A stretch of 64,000 nt of DNA, taken from NCBI GenBank assembly GCA_024305405.1, contig JAKNDB010000109.1:4712001-4776000 (forward strand), given 5' to 3'. Below, in pieces: positions 1 to 13,190 of the stretch. Both the position numbers and the translations under genes were made by a program. How positions within the stretch are numbered: position 1 is the stretch's first letter; every line of letters begins with the position of its first letter. The notes beneath the pieces were generated by a model, which was not told where the DNA came from, made no database searches, and worked only from the letters and a program-made list of their open reading frames with translations. This stretch comes from Dirofilaria immitis. Its lineage: Eukaryota; Nematoda; Chromadorea; Rhabditida; Onchocercidae.

Positions 1-3000
1 CATGTCATATTTGTAAGAATAACTGAAAAAGAAAAATATCATGATTTAAGAAAAAAAATTAAAATTAAACATAGTTGCTGCAATAGACTAGAGAACGGTG
101 TTACATATTCCCAGTTGGCAGTAAGCTGACAAATCTTTGACATATCAATATTTCCTTCGAGTTAGTGCCGATTGGATACTTAAGCCTTTAGCGCCCACTT
201 CTCTGCCAGTGGTACCTCTTTTCTTTAACGTAACTATTGATGCTTTTTTTGCAGTTTTTTCTATTTATAAGAAAAAAATGTGTATGAATTTAAATATTAT
301 CATTGATGTGATGGTATCAATGAAACTTCTCACAAAATATATCATTTTTTATTGTTTTTGTAAATTGAAAAACCGGATTTAACACCACAGTTAATTAGGA
401 AATTAGAAGCAATAGTTACGTTCCTTTTTTAAGTCTCTTCTCTTCCTCATGGTTGTAGTGTTCTAGCTTTTGGAAATCTAAGCAATTGGAGCAAGCAAAA
501 TTGGAAATTGATTAGAAATTTGGTCCTGCATCTCTTGAACTTCACATATTTCGGAACAGCTGTTATGGAAAATACATCATTGGCTTCCTTGGTTTGAATT
601 ATTCGCACAGATATCAAAGGACTCTACGATTGTACTGATGATAATCAGTTATCGAAACTTGATTATCAAATACTTCGTCCAATCCTTTCATAGTTATTGA
701 TTTTAAATTTGAAAATAATCAGCAATAAATCTGGTTAGATAAAACTAGTATGCTTTGTAATGTTTTATAAATTATTGTTAGGTCTGTTCATCGAGCTATC
801 AGTAGAGTTGGTGTATTCGGGATTTTCAAAAGTCAGCTGTCGATTTGTGCGTTCCAAAGGTCCTTAATGATAACGTGATATTTATACTCAATGGCCAACA
901 ATTCTCTCGCACCAATTGCCTCAGCCAACTCAGTAGTATCTTTTCCTTCTTATGTACACAAAACCAATTTCATCTTTAAATTTTCCCTTTATTTCTTTTC
1001 TAATTGAACTTTCGCAAGTATATATTCACCGATTGCTCTTTTATTTAGTATACGATTTTTTTTTTTAATTCAGAAATATGCTTCAATGAATGATAAATTT
1101 TCGATATCCGTCAATCAATTTCTTAAATGACAACCTCAACTGACAACTCCCCAGAACTTAGATCACTGGTTTTCTACCTTTTTCCTATCGTTTTTCGTTT
1201 TTACGCTTACTTTCTTCTACTCCATTGTTTTCTTCTACAAGCAACTCAAAAACTATGAAATCTATTTTGTTTTACCTTCATTACTTTTTTTCTCCATATT
1301 CTCCTATTCCAAAAACGACCGCTATAGCGGTCAAAAGTGTTAAGCTGATTTTTAGATCCTTTGTCCATTTGATTTATCGATTGCTTAATAACATAGATAT
1401 CGGCTTGCAGACGCTGGCTGATCGACTATTAAACTACATCTGTAATAGAGATTCTTATAAAATTTATGCTATTCAGAAATCATGAAAGCATGACTGGATT
1501 GGATTTGCAGAATCTACAGAATCTATAAAATCAATACACTTTTCTCTGGGAGTTTATATAGATAATTCAATTAAATTACTTGGCAATTTATATCGATAAT
1601 TCATCAATATATTACCTTTTGTGTGATTAGAATTAGGATGATATGGAACTTAAAGACGTAATAGCTTGAAGTATAAACATTATCTGTACATAATTGATCT
1701 CATCGATTCACGCACAAATTGTTGTTTATCCGCAGTAAAATTTCATATTTTTATTAAAGACGTGTAGAAAATACAGAAAATGGATTAGATTATGAAATGC
1801 TTATTTCCTGCCTTTCTTAGTGATGTTTAAATCATCACCAAGCATTAAATTATCATCCTCGTTACTAAAATTATTTTCTGTTACTCTTTTTATACGATGC
1901 TAATTATTTCTATTTAATTTTACTTTGCTGGAAACGATTGTTTATTTCCCGAATCTGTAAGCAACATCATTTGAACCCATCATTCGAAGTTTTTTTACCT
2001 TTGGAGGAATCAGATTGTACGAATTCGTAAGTTTGAATAGTGATGAGTAAGAAACTCATGCAACTTGATTGGTAATTATTGCACATGTGAATGATCTATC
2101 AAATTCCCTAATATTTAGTAACCTTTGGTAATAAATGGGAATAGGATACAACAGTAATTCAACACACTCCTGTAAATTTTTTTGGATTTTGGATGATATT
2201 CTGCGGAGCAATTCTTACTTATTTTATTCTCTTCATCATTTTCTGATAAATGTTTCCACAAGTTTCTTCTATTTCATCTTCATTTTTCTTTTGATGAGTT
2301 TCATATCAACTATAGAATATTTGTTTTGGTTTTGAATCATTAAAAAGAAGAGTGCAATGTTCTACATCTTCCTAAAATAACCGTAATGTGAAATAAAATC
2401 CACTACGATATATTCCTTTTTCAAATTTAGACTAATTCAGGAACAATCATTGTTTTAAGATTCAGCAAATTCAAAGTGTTTAGATACGTAGAGAAATACA
2501 TACATACCGTATGCAAATACACGCATGCAATAAAAATAAAATATTTACTCGTAATGTTTCCTTATATTCTGTTCTATTTTTATCACTTCAGGATTTTAAG
2601 ATATGGTTAGCCATTATAAAGTCTGTTGATTATATGACATTGATGTGGCATTCACTTCTCTTATAAAATTCGCTGAGAAAATTATCAGTGTTTTATATTA
2701 TACGAGTCCGTTTGCTGTTTTACTGACATTTTAGTTATTTTCAGTTTTCGATAATTTACTTCGCAATTTTTATGCGAAAGAATTTTTATCTACAAACTTC
2801 TGATCATCCATAGCTGACTTGTTACGCATGTTGAGAGTAGAATGTCTTTATCAGGTTTTGTATCATTTTAGTTTTCAATTTCAGTAACTTAATTTTAGTT
2901 TGTTTTATCAGATATGAAAATATTCTCTTGTTATAGCGAAAGAAATATGAAAATCTTTCTTGATTTCTTTTATTGTTGAAAAAAATGGAATGTGTTTGCA

Positions 3001-6000
3001 AGGTTAATCAATTCTGATTCTCAGAAAATGAACAAAGCATGAACTTTCTCTACTGATCTAACATTTCTTTTAGATATTTCTGAAAATTCTATTCTTCATT
3101 TGATTTAAACATACTGTGGAAAATGAAGAGATTGATACAGAAATTGTAATCTATACTTTCTCGGCAGCAAACTGATAAACAATCAAAACGGAAATAAGTA
3201 TAAGTAATTGTGCAAATGTTTGTTATATGTTTCCTTTAAATTCATTGATTGATCTTGATTCTGTGAACTACAAATTTTTGTATTACGGCAGTACACAAAT
3301 GTGTTTAAATTTACATACTCTTGATGTGATATTTTACCAATTTGAAATAGAGTTAATGCTGTTAATGCATGTTATGATTAAACAGCATTTTGACGATGTG
3401 TTTCGCAATATAGTGAAAATTTTATGCGATAATCTATTTTTAATGTTTTTATGAAAGCGTCTGCAAGTGTTCGCATTACTGTATACAATCTTCTCTTTAG
3501 TTTAATTTATTATTTTTAAAACTTTGTTATTCAGTTAAGGCAAGATTAATGTTATATGGCTGGCTGAAGGATGGAAAAATTGCCATTGATTTATTAAAGA
3601 ACTATAAAAATAGCGTATTTTCTCTTTCCAGCAGAAAGTGGTGCCTGAACTTTACTGATTCTATGTCAGTCGTTGGAACATCAAGACTACTGTTTCTAAT
3701 ATGCCAATGATTCGCATAGAAACCTGAATATCTGTTCCTGAATGGATATTGCTTACTAATTCAATACCTACTCTATATCAGTTTTGATAAATTTTTCCTG
3801 AAATACCAAAAAAATTTGTTTTGTCAATCGTTTTGATGTCATTACCTTTCAGAAATTTTTTATTGAAGTTATGTCTCACTTGACAGATAACAGTATGGAT
3901 AAAAAAAATTGTAAACAAAGTACATAATATTTCACGAATAAGCCGCTCAAATTTAAATGAAAATTTCTGCAATTGCTATGATTGGTTTCATTGCTGTGGC
4001 GATGGAAAATTTTTATGGTTGGAATAAGCTCTAAATAAAACAATGAACTTATAAATGATATTTAATTTCATTTTAATACATTGGAAATCTCAACACCATC
4101 ATGTAAATGCTTTCAGTATTCATAGGGATTATTGTAGTGTGTACTTTGATTCGGCTTAAAATCTGTAAAAGCTTTAGCAAATTGAATATATAAACCTACT
4201 AATTGACATTATCCAGTTGTCGACAAAGCAAATTGATGACTAGGCTAAGCATGTGCTATTTTGCAAAATCTATGAGGACAGCAAATTAGTATTCAGGTCA
4301 ATTTCAATTACATAAATACAGCGTAGTTATTATGTTAATCCAATTTACAAACGATTTTCATTTGATTATTTTGTTCTTGGATGATGTGTGTAAACAGATG
4401 ATACAGATGATTTCAATTGCAGTAATCAGTATAATATAAGTGCATGCCTAGGAAATTATTTTTTTGCAAAAGAATCACAGTCATTTCATAATTTTTGTGC
4501 AGTAATTTCCTCTCTTCAGCTTACAAAGGGAATGAACTTGCCATTCCTGGGCGACAAAAAGATTTGCTATACTTACGGTCTAGAAAAAAACCAGCTATCT
4601 CTAATCTTTCTCATTGGCAGTTTGTAGCCATCTGAAGCTTTTTAGTTTTATGTCAATTATCATTGAAGGTTAATGAAACAACATGCATTGATGAATTCGT
4701 TTTGTAAGCAGATATATGCAGTATGGGGAAAAAAATTTTTTTTTCTGTTCTAAGTTTACTTTACGAAATTTGAAATAATTGTTTTTACACTCATCTGTTA
4801 TGCTTCGTGAAATCATGTAATTTGCAATATGCTTTCCTATAATCTTTGACGTTTTGGCATCCGATTTCTTTGCACGTGTTCTTCAATTAGCTCGTAATAA
4901 GTGATTTATATAATTACGTTAACGAAAATCAATTAATTTCTCAAAGCATTCTGGCTGAACGTTAAGACGATGCAAATATTTCCAATGTTTTCTCATCGTA
5001 GAAAAACATGAAATTAGTTGGTCCTCAATACTATATTGTGATATGTGTGGAATTATCTAAAATGCAGAATCTGTATCCAAAGAAGTCTTGCAGTTTTTCC
5101 TTTAATCCTTGATATATTCTACCTGACACGATAAATTTCTACTCCTTTTGACCGACAGTGCATTTTAGCATTCATTTTTCTTTCCGAAATTCAAATTACT
5201 GTTTTCAAGTTATTTATACTAATGCAACTGTAGTGATGATTTAGAGGTTCCATATGTCAAAAACCAGTTAATTTCTGGTTTTTCTAAGTTATCCTTTTAT
5301 CAAGACAATTTGTATTAGTAATTTAAGCTGATAAACTTCATAGTAATAATTAATCCAAATAACTATAGTACATATATCATTTCACATATATTTGCTTTCA
5401 TCTCTGCAATTTTGAAACGTTGGCAGAGGAAGATTTCTTTTCCTATTTCATCCCTGTACTAAAAAGAATTTCCAGGAAAAAGCGGAGATATCCTCATCAC
5501 AACTGTTCCGTTAACGATCAAAAATTTGATTTTATTTATTATATTCTTGATTAAGGTAAAAATAGACATAAAAAAAATAAAGGTAAAAAATATATGTTAC
5601 ATTTGAATGGAGTAAAAATGGCATATTTTAATCTAGCATTTATTTTTGGTTTTTCTCGATCTGAATCACTTTTTTGACTGATAAATTTGAGAAGTGATTT
5701 TCAGGAGAAGTTAATGTATACAGCAGCAGTACGAATAAATCAATTGTATGCGACGCTATTGCTTGTGAGTTCCATAACAAAAATTTTTTTTTATTTGTAG
5801 ATCGGAATTCCGTTTCAGCGTAGTGCTTCATTTTTGTTCTATAGAATTTTTTCTTATTAAATCAATGATCGTTACGATTAATCATTGCCCTGCGTTATAT
5901 AATCATGCATAATTCTCTATCGTTTCTTTACCAAATAAATTTCTTATCTTTTTATAAATACATTTTTCTCACACATACACACATATTCTGCAGAATCACT

Positions 6001-7014
6001 ACCGGGATTTGAACTTCTGGTATCGATAATATATGCTGACTGTTTTCTCTGATAGAATTTGAGATACAGAAAATAAAATAGCCTTAGATTCAAGTACAAT
6101 TTTAATTTATTTGACTTCTTTATAATAGAAAAAAATATAATTAAAATAAATTAAAGCCAATGAAGGATTTTAACACAATATTTTATGAAATCGTTTTCCA
6201 TAAAATATGAAGGACTAAAATAGCTTAAATTATAAAAAATTCTTTTTTGAATTCGTTTTTCAATTTATTTCTTTTCCATTCAAATTATTCGTTGTCTTTT
6301 CTTGATTCGATTCTGTACCCAAATCGTATTTCTAGCCGCCATGCCACATCTTGCTAATATCAGATAAGCATTAATCAAATATTTGTTAGCAGTTCTGAGT
6401 GACAGCAGCAGATTTTTGTTATTTAAATTATGTGCTTTAGCGCTTTCACATTTTTAATTTCTAAGCCGGCGTTGTGCGAAGAAGCTTATGTTGCTATTCC
6501 AGAGATTCATAATACTACATTTAAAAACCAACTTCAACTCTTTCCAGTAATTTTTGCTATTAGTGTTTTCTGACAGAATATTTGTTTACATATTAAGTAG
6601 AGAAAAAGATAAAAAAGAAAGTGAAAGGTGAACAGAAAAATGTATTCAAAATTTTTGAATTCGGTAAGTTAATTTTGATATCCGTTTGTTGAGATAAAGT
6701 AAAAAGTATTATTCTGCTCATACGTCCTAAAATTTAATTTTTAAAGTTTATTTAACTTGATCCGAGTGTTTTAGCTTCATGAATAAGTATTAGCAAATAT
6801 AGCTAATACAGTTAATTGAATTTTAAGCTTATACTATGGATAAGATAGCATAATAGTAGTTTCCGATATGTGACTGCAAGACAATATTTGAAATAATTTA
6901 TTCGTGGCATGAACGATTTTATGAATTTTAATGTTAAACATTGAACTTAACTTTTGATGTGCAATCTTTCACATGTAATCAGTGTAATCGAGAATAACTA
7001 ATGCTATTTCAGGG
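1..7014. other. AT-rich region without a recognised gene
   Basis: No ORF here has family motifs or a credible chain of splice signals. The longest open frames (60-86 codons, such as 1225-1485 on the plus strand) are rich in Phe, Leu, Ile, Tyr and Asn, as expected for chance frames in about 70% AT sequence. The last few hundred bases upstream of 7012 would be expected to hold the promoter of the syg-1-like gene, but no TATA box or other element stands out. Only trailing pieces of a gene that begins outside the window could have been missed. Confidence 0.6.
7003..7012 (+). promoter_or_regulatory. Candidate trans-splice (or 5'UTR) acceptor of the syg-1-like gene
   Basis: The sequence GCTATTTCAG matches the nematode 3' splice consensus (TTTCAG) and lies two bases before the ATG at 7015. 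An acceptor this close to a start codon is typical of spliced-leader addition. An acceptor of an intron in the 5'UTR cannot be excluded from sequence alone. Confidence 0.6.
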
Positions 7015-10000
7015 ATGAAGTGGTCACTTGTTTACATAGTAATAACTATTTCAACTTATATACATTCCCAGCAGAGAATCATCGAAGGTCCCACGGATAC
7101 TCGAGTTTTAATTGGTAGCACCGTTATTCTAAAATGTCGTATTGAAGCACAGGTGTGATCATATAAAAATTCACTAGGAGTTAGACAGTAAATCAATGAT
7201 TGGTCAGGAAGCTCCCTTGAAAATTCTCGTCCGGAAAATTTTTCATGAATACCGAGATACTCTATCTTGATAATACTGTTTCCAACTCAATTGAATTTTT
7301 CTGCAGCAAGGAGCAGTCCAGTGGATGAAAAACGGTTTTGGTTTGGGAAACGATCGCAATTTATCCTTGTTCGAAAGATATAGTATGGAAGGTAGAATTA
7401 ATAAAGGAGAGTACAATTTGCGCATAATTAATGTACAAATGGATGATGACGATGAATACGCATGTCAAGTTGAAGCAGCCAACGAAGACCCGGCCATGGT
7501 ATCTAATCTTGCCAAACTTACTGTTTTAGGTAGGCGATCTTCCGCTTTAGAAATACTTTAAAATTTTTTCTATTACAAAACTCTTTACATAGATATTTTA
7601 TTGCAATCAGTTATAGTTGAACCAGAAGATCCAAAACTATTGTTACCTGTATCCAACCTGAGAACAGTGATTGGACAGTATTTTCAACAATCCTGCACAA
7701 GCAGGCATGGTAAACCACAGTCAAAAATAGGTTGGGTCATATCGGATGATCCAAATGCCACAAATGTTTTAATTTGGCTGGGTAAGAGCAAGGACAAGTT
7801 CAGTACTATCTCTGGTACGTTTCGTTCAAATCTTCTTAAGTCTACAATTTTAAGTAGATTAATAGATTAATGTCCAGTTCATTTTAATGTTTAAAAATTC
7901 ACAGTGTCCTCATATGATTAATTTTTTAAAATACTTAAAAAGTGTATGTTGCTTATAGTTTCCATGAATCAAAGCTGAATTAATTTGTGAAATGCATTTT
8001 TTCTAACAGATCTAGAATGTTTTGTTTTGAATCCATTCAGAATCCAACATTGTCTGTTTCTCTCAGTGAAATCTCAAGAAATTTCTGGTTGATTTGTTAC
8101 ATTTTCCATGAGATATATTAATATTTTTCAGATTTTGTTAGTGATCAAGAGATACAAAATGTACATGTTGTTGAATATGTTAATTTTAATGACGATCGAA
8201 CTTACAACGTTATCAGCAATATAAGGTAAAAAAATCTTTGCTCCAAATAATTAACAATTACATAAAAAGGAAATTGCGTTTATTGGAAAGTTAAAAATAA
8301 TCTACGCTTTTGCTAAAAAGTTTGTGACTGACATTGATTTTCCGAATCCTTTTGATGTTATTACGAATAAAGCAATTCAGAAATTTTTAAAAAGTGATTT
8401 ATAGTTTTGCACCTCGAGTGGAGGAGGATAACAAATATTTGGTGTGCTTGGTGAGCCATGAAACCTATGCAATACCACGATCACATGCTGTTCGGCTTGA
8501 TTTAAGCTATCCACCAAGAGTGAAAGTGAAGCTGGATAACAATTCCAGGCTTTATGAGCACGGTTCGGCGCAACTGCTCTGCAGCATCAAAGCTAAACCA
8601 TTCGAAAATGTTAAAATATCGTGGTACCGAAATGGCAAAGAAATCACCCTTGCAACAACTAATGTTTGTGCATTCTGTTTATTTTAATCCTTTCACTCAA
8701 CTCTTTAAATTAAAGTACCTATTTTTGTGAAACCTTATTTTATGAGCATTCAATTTCAATCTCAGCACATTTTTGCTTTTTGAATTCTTCTTCACAATTC
8801 TGATGATATTGCTAGGAGTAATGAACTTCATTAACTCTATGTAATAATTCGATTTTTTCGCAATTTTAGATATGTAATATTTATAATTCGTTACTTGTGA
8901 AAATTTTAATACAATTGATGTAATATCGTCCCACCATTCTTTTATAATGTGCAAGTAAATTTTTATTGAGCATTTCAATTAATAAATTCCATACTGGCTT
9001 ACTGGGATATTGTTCGAGATTGTCAGCTTAGCATAAATTTTCTGAATTTCTTCGTTCAGAACATTCGAAGCATTATAGACGTTTTCAATCTCCGAATTAA
9101 GAATTGACCATCATCAGTCTCGATACACATGTGTTGCAACGAATGCAATCGGCAACTCTTCTGATTCTATTGTTCTCAACATTACATGTAATTTTTATCA
9201 CTTACAGTATTGCTTTCTCCACTTTCACTTTTTAACATTAAGCTGAAATAGCTAGTCAAATTAAATGAAATTATAGATATGAATTGTTTGAGTTATGGTA
9301 GAGCAAGCTTAATGCTTTAGTTATAGATGGTGCTTACATAATATCACAAGAGCAGCATCAAGTGGTAAACCTTGGGGAAATGGCATCGTTTATTTGCGAA
9401 GCCATTGGAAATCCAACCCCAACAGTCTATTGGACCAAAGTTGCTGATACTCAAATTATAACTCGCGGAAATAAGTAAATTCATTACTTTTTTCTTTTTT
9501 TTTTCAAACAGCTTTAATCTGTTTAAAATTGTATATCATCCGAAATTTGTAATCTACTATCCGATCAATAACGTTATTTGAAATTGTATTCTAAAAAAAG
9601 GAGGAGATAAAAAGAAGGAAAAGTTATCCCTTTGCTCTTTTCAAAGTTTCTGAATGTATGGAAATATAATGCCATAGCGGTCGAAATTTCTTAAACTCTA
9701 TTGTGAAAATTTCAAATATAGTTTATGCGTGCAATTCCAGTTTAACAATTGAAGCAGTTCAAAGTTGGCAACGTGGTGAATATGAATGTGTAGCAACGGT
9801 ACAGGGTTTTCCGCCTGCACGCTTGATAAATTATTTGTATATCAGAGGACCACCTTCCGTGAGCTTGAGCGATGAAATTGTTGCCGCTGTTGGAGAAAGT
9901 CTTGAGATTATCTGTGAAGTTTGTTAATGCATATTTTTAAAATTGATCACTTCTCTTGACCGATTACATCATGTGATTCACATCTATCCTTCTGAATTAT

Positions 10001-13000
10001 CGATTTCTCATAAACATTAGTCGACTTTTCTAAAGAGTTTTCCCAGGATTTCTGATTCGACGAACCTATCACTTGACAAATTTTTAGTGCAAAAATTAGG
10101 ATTTTGCAGCAATCTGCAAAATCCTCAAATTAGCAAGAAATTTTTAATTTTAAACTTATTTGCATATATCTAAGCTTCTAGAAATCATTTTAAAATCGAT
10201 CATTTTAAAAAGTCATTTTAAAATCGAATGTTAAATATATTAAAATAATTTTGCTTTTAATAAACTAGAAAGAGAAAAAATATGTTGTGGTTCGTGAGCA
10301 AAAGTAGTCGGATTTCCAGTAAATCAAAAATTAATTTTGACCGAAAAGGAGAGGTTTTTCGTTTTGGAGTCAAAAATTAAAAAATGTCCTGCAATCAGCA
10401 TTTTATTGAATTTTTATTCGATTTTTTTCCTTTATCGTTTTATAATCTTTCATCTGTTCATCATTTTTTGATTTTAAAGAATAGATGAACTGCTTATGGT
10501 CAGAATTAAAAACAAGGAAGCAAAATAATTTAAAACCTATTTCCAGGTGCGAGGTCGCCCACATCCGCAAGATGTTCTATGGTCCTTAAATGGGATAATG
10601 TTTGAATATGGACGTTTAAGTAGTCGACTTCAGGTGAAATAATATTTTTAAATTCAGAAAAATTTAACATATTTTGGTGGAGCTTTTTCATAAATTTTTG
10701 AAATTTCTTAAAAACTGAATGATTTTTGAACATAAAGTTTTTTCAAAGAATCCACCAAGTTTTGTCTAAGATAATAAAATATAGATCCATCAAGTTCCGA
10801 GGCAGTTTGGCGTGGAAAGTCGGTTAGCAATTCAAAATATCAAGGATTCAGATTTTGGTACATACAACTGTTCTGCGTATAATGAGTTGGGCGAGGATTC
10901 CCAGATCGGTTCAATTGAAACCGAAAAGTATAGTAGATATATTTATCGGTAATTCCTTTTTTAACTCTTTTTTATAAAATAGGTTATAATAAATTCAGCA
11001 ATTTAAAGCACAAAATTCTGAATTTATAGCTGAAGTTAGAACACAGAGGGCACCACAACAAAATAAAATTTATAAGGGATTAATTATTTTCCTTCAGCCA
11101 CTGCATTATTAGCTGCTCGTAGAACTTATGTGATTGAAAGCGCAAAAGTTGCTAAAATTTGGAAAAAGATTTGTGAGAGATGAAGGTTAAAAAAAGAGCT
11201 GTAACAGACGAAGTGAAAGTATGGATTAACTTTTGAGAAATTTTGTGAGAATTAGAAAAATCAACACGAAGTAATGTGAAAGTGATTGAAAACAAAAAGA
11301 TATCATGGATGTGATAATTGAAAGTGGAAATTTTGCTGGGTAAAATTTTGCGAGCGATTGAGAAAATGAATTATTACTCGCAGCTTGCTATTCTAATAGA
11401 TTCTCAGAGCGTATTTTTTCTTAGAAAATAATAAAAGTTAGCTTTCTTTTGTGGTTTATGGCAATCCTTTGCTGTTATAATTTAAAAGTTATGGATCTTT
11501 GTTATGAATAAATCGAATTCATATGTGCTAGAAGATATGAAGAGATTCAAACTTGTTCTCTAGCTAGGAAATAGTGAAATAACGATGTGTAATAATTTTT
11601 ATGATGAAGACTTGCACATAGTTTGATTTCTGCACCCTCTTTATATGATGGTCCCGTCTCATTTTCTTTAATTCTCAGGAGTCAAAACAAGAAAGCTTTG
11701 ATCATAGCGCATTCCAACTGATACAAATAAAGACTATCATTGTAAATAACTTGATACATATATATATATATATATATATATGTTAGTGTTCCTGATGATT
11801 ACAGGAATAGTACCACCGCAATATTTTATTCCAACTGCTTTCGTGCTACTCTCAGCCCTGTTCATTATGGGTTGTTCTAATTGTTGGCAATGTCATCGAA
11901 ATTTGTATAAAAGTACTGCTCGATTCAGCGGTACGTCGTCTATGCGAAAACGTTTTCCATATCTTTCTTTTATTTTTTTTAGTAAACCCATTGTTTTTAA
12001 TATCGTGGATCATTTGCTGAATGCAACTTCAACTTTCCAGATGATCATTCTGATGTTGATGTGAAAATTGAAACGCTTGTTAGCGATCAGTTTTTTACTG
12101 ACATGTACAATTCTACATCTAACGAAAGTCATCAACTTCTTTATTCTGAAGTTAGTTAATGATAAAAACAATCCCCATTTTTGGACTTTATGTTGCTTTT
12201 CTAAAATGCAAAGATGAGTGTAAGTTGCTTTTTATGTAAGAGCTAAAGCAAAAAAGTATTAGGTGATATTCTGGTGCGTGAATCTGGAACATAAGTAACA
12301 TTACAGGATTACATATCAGTGCCACAAAATAATCCAAACTGTTACTATCTCCCATCTTCGCCACTTATTAATAGAAATATTTACAAAGCCTGTGGATCAC
12401 ATTCTTTTGATTGTGAGATTGATGAACGAGATATGCACACCAGTCATCCCTGCAATAGTTTTGCATCAAGTGCAAGTACTGCTGCTGTTACTATATCTGA
12501 ACCATACCGCTATCAAAACTCAAAGGTAGATTTAACTAGTTCATTTTTTTAGGATTTTTCTTTTAAATAAAAATAAATTAGTTCTTCAGTACTAGTAATG
12601 AGTTAAATTACTTCGTAAAACCGGTTAGACATTTAAAATGTATTCTTTATTTTTGCTATTCATACCTTACGACTTACTACTAACGAATTTTTCGCTTTTC
12701 GGAATGCGTTTCTGTTATTACTATGGAGTATGCATACAGCATATGTTCTAGTTTTACAGATTGGATTCGGTCGTTATTTCATTCTAGAAGATCACTGATT
12801 AGTCTAGAGAGCTCTTACTCTTTGATTTTTGTTCGCTAAATGCAGATAGCTGCTTTTGGCTTGTTCGAGAATTCCTTCAGTGTTTTACTAGCTGGCGAAA
12901 AGAAAAGGATAGAAACTTCAGCCAAATTTACAAGCCATTATAGAAATCATTAAAACTTAAGTTCTGCACTTATTTTCTTAAGGCAGTCCAAGGATCAGTT

Positions 13001-13190
13001 CTTGTATAGTACGCTGGGAATTAAGTTTAATCAAATATCTTTAACAAACAAAATCAGCATCCAGGGAAGTGTGCTGCTGGAAGTAATGCCTGAAATTTCA
13101 AAGCAAGATGCGGAACGTCCAGATCCGTTGCAGAATGATTTAGTACGAATGCTAGAGCGATCAATAAACCAAATATCGACGCATATATAA
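7015..13190 (+). CDS. syg-1: SYG-1/Kirre (NEPH)-type immunoglobulin adhesion receptor, 14 exons
   Basis: Exons: 7015-7152, 7307-7529, 7611-7814, 8132-8225, 8405-8663, 9079-9187, 9327-9474, 9741-9918, 10547-10633, 10785-10932, 11805-11930, 12041-12150, 12307-12525, 12987-13190. They join with matching phases into 748 codons, close to the size of this family. Order: signal peptide (about residues 1-19), five Ig domains each with paired Cys and a core Trp, one membrane span beginning FIPTAFVLLSALF, then a cytoplasmic tail of about 190 residues. Domain 1 carries QGAVQWMKNGFGLG, the hallmark of the Kirre/IrreC/NEPH group. Domains 3-5 end in YTCVATNAIGNS, YECVAT and YNCSAYNELGED. The C-terminus is QISTHI, a class I PDZ-ligand pattern. 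SYG-1 binds SYG-2 (nephrin-like) in trans at the cell surface to specify synapse position; that role is taken from the family. The least certain junction is the donor at 10933 (TATA|GTAGAT), chosen because only it gives phase 1 for the membrane exon. Confidence 0.93.
10098..10125. repeat. Perfect 12-bp hairpin in syg-1 intron 8
   Basis: AGGATTTTGCAG at 10098-10109 is followed by the loop CAAT and then by its exact reverse complement CTGCAAAATCCT at 10114-10125. The left arm contains a TTTTGCAG acceptor-like sequence. It lies inside the 628-base intron between the exons ending at 9918 and beginning at 10547. No function is assigned. Confidence 0.85.
10186..10232. repeat. Short tandem CATTTTAAAA repeats in syg-1 intron 8
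   Basis: Three copies of CATTTTAAAA, two followed by TCG, occur within about 45 bases. The core TTTTAAAA is palindromic, so the block can also fold. It lies about 60 bases downstream of the 12-bp hairpin in the same intron. Confidence 0.7.
11757..11781. repeat. (TA)n microsatellite before the syg-1 membrane-span exon
   Basis: About twelve uninterrupted TA units lie in the intron just upstream of the acceptor TGATTACAG that begins the transmembrane exon at 11805. The tract is AT-rich enough to sit in or near the branch and polypyrimidine zone. No role is assigned. Confidence 0.9.
11805..11930 (+). other. syg-1: Exon encoding the SYG-1 membrane span and juxtamembrane cysteines
   Basis: Translation gives PPQYFIPTAFVLLSALFIMG followed by CSNCWQCHRNLYK. 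The hydrophobic stretch of about 20 residues is the single membrane span. The three closely spaced Cys just inside the membrane are candidate palmitoylation sites (inference). The acceptor is TTACAG and the donor is AGCG|GTACGT. Confidence 0.85.

Noticed and set aside
5985..6050. tRNA-like segment (CCGGGATTTGAAC on the plus strand)
   Set aside because: The T-loop-like heptamer is present but the flanking arms do not pair as a T stem, and no acceptor or anticodon arm can be folded.
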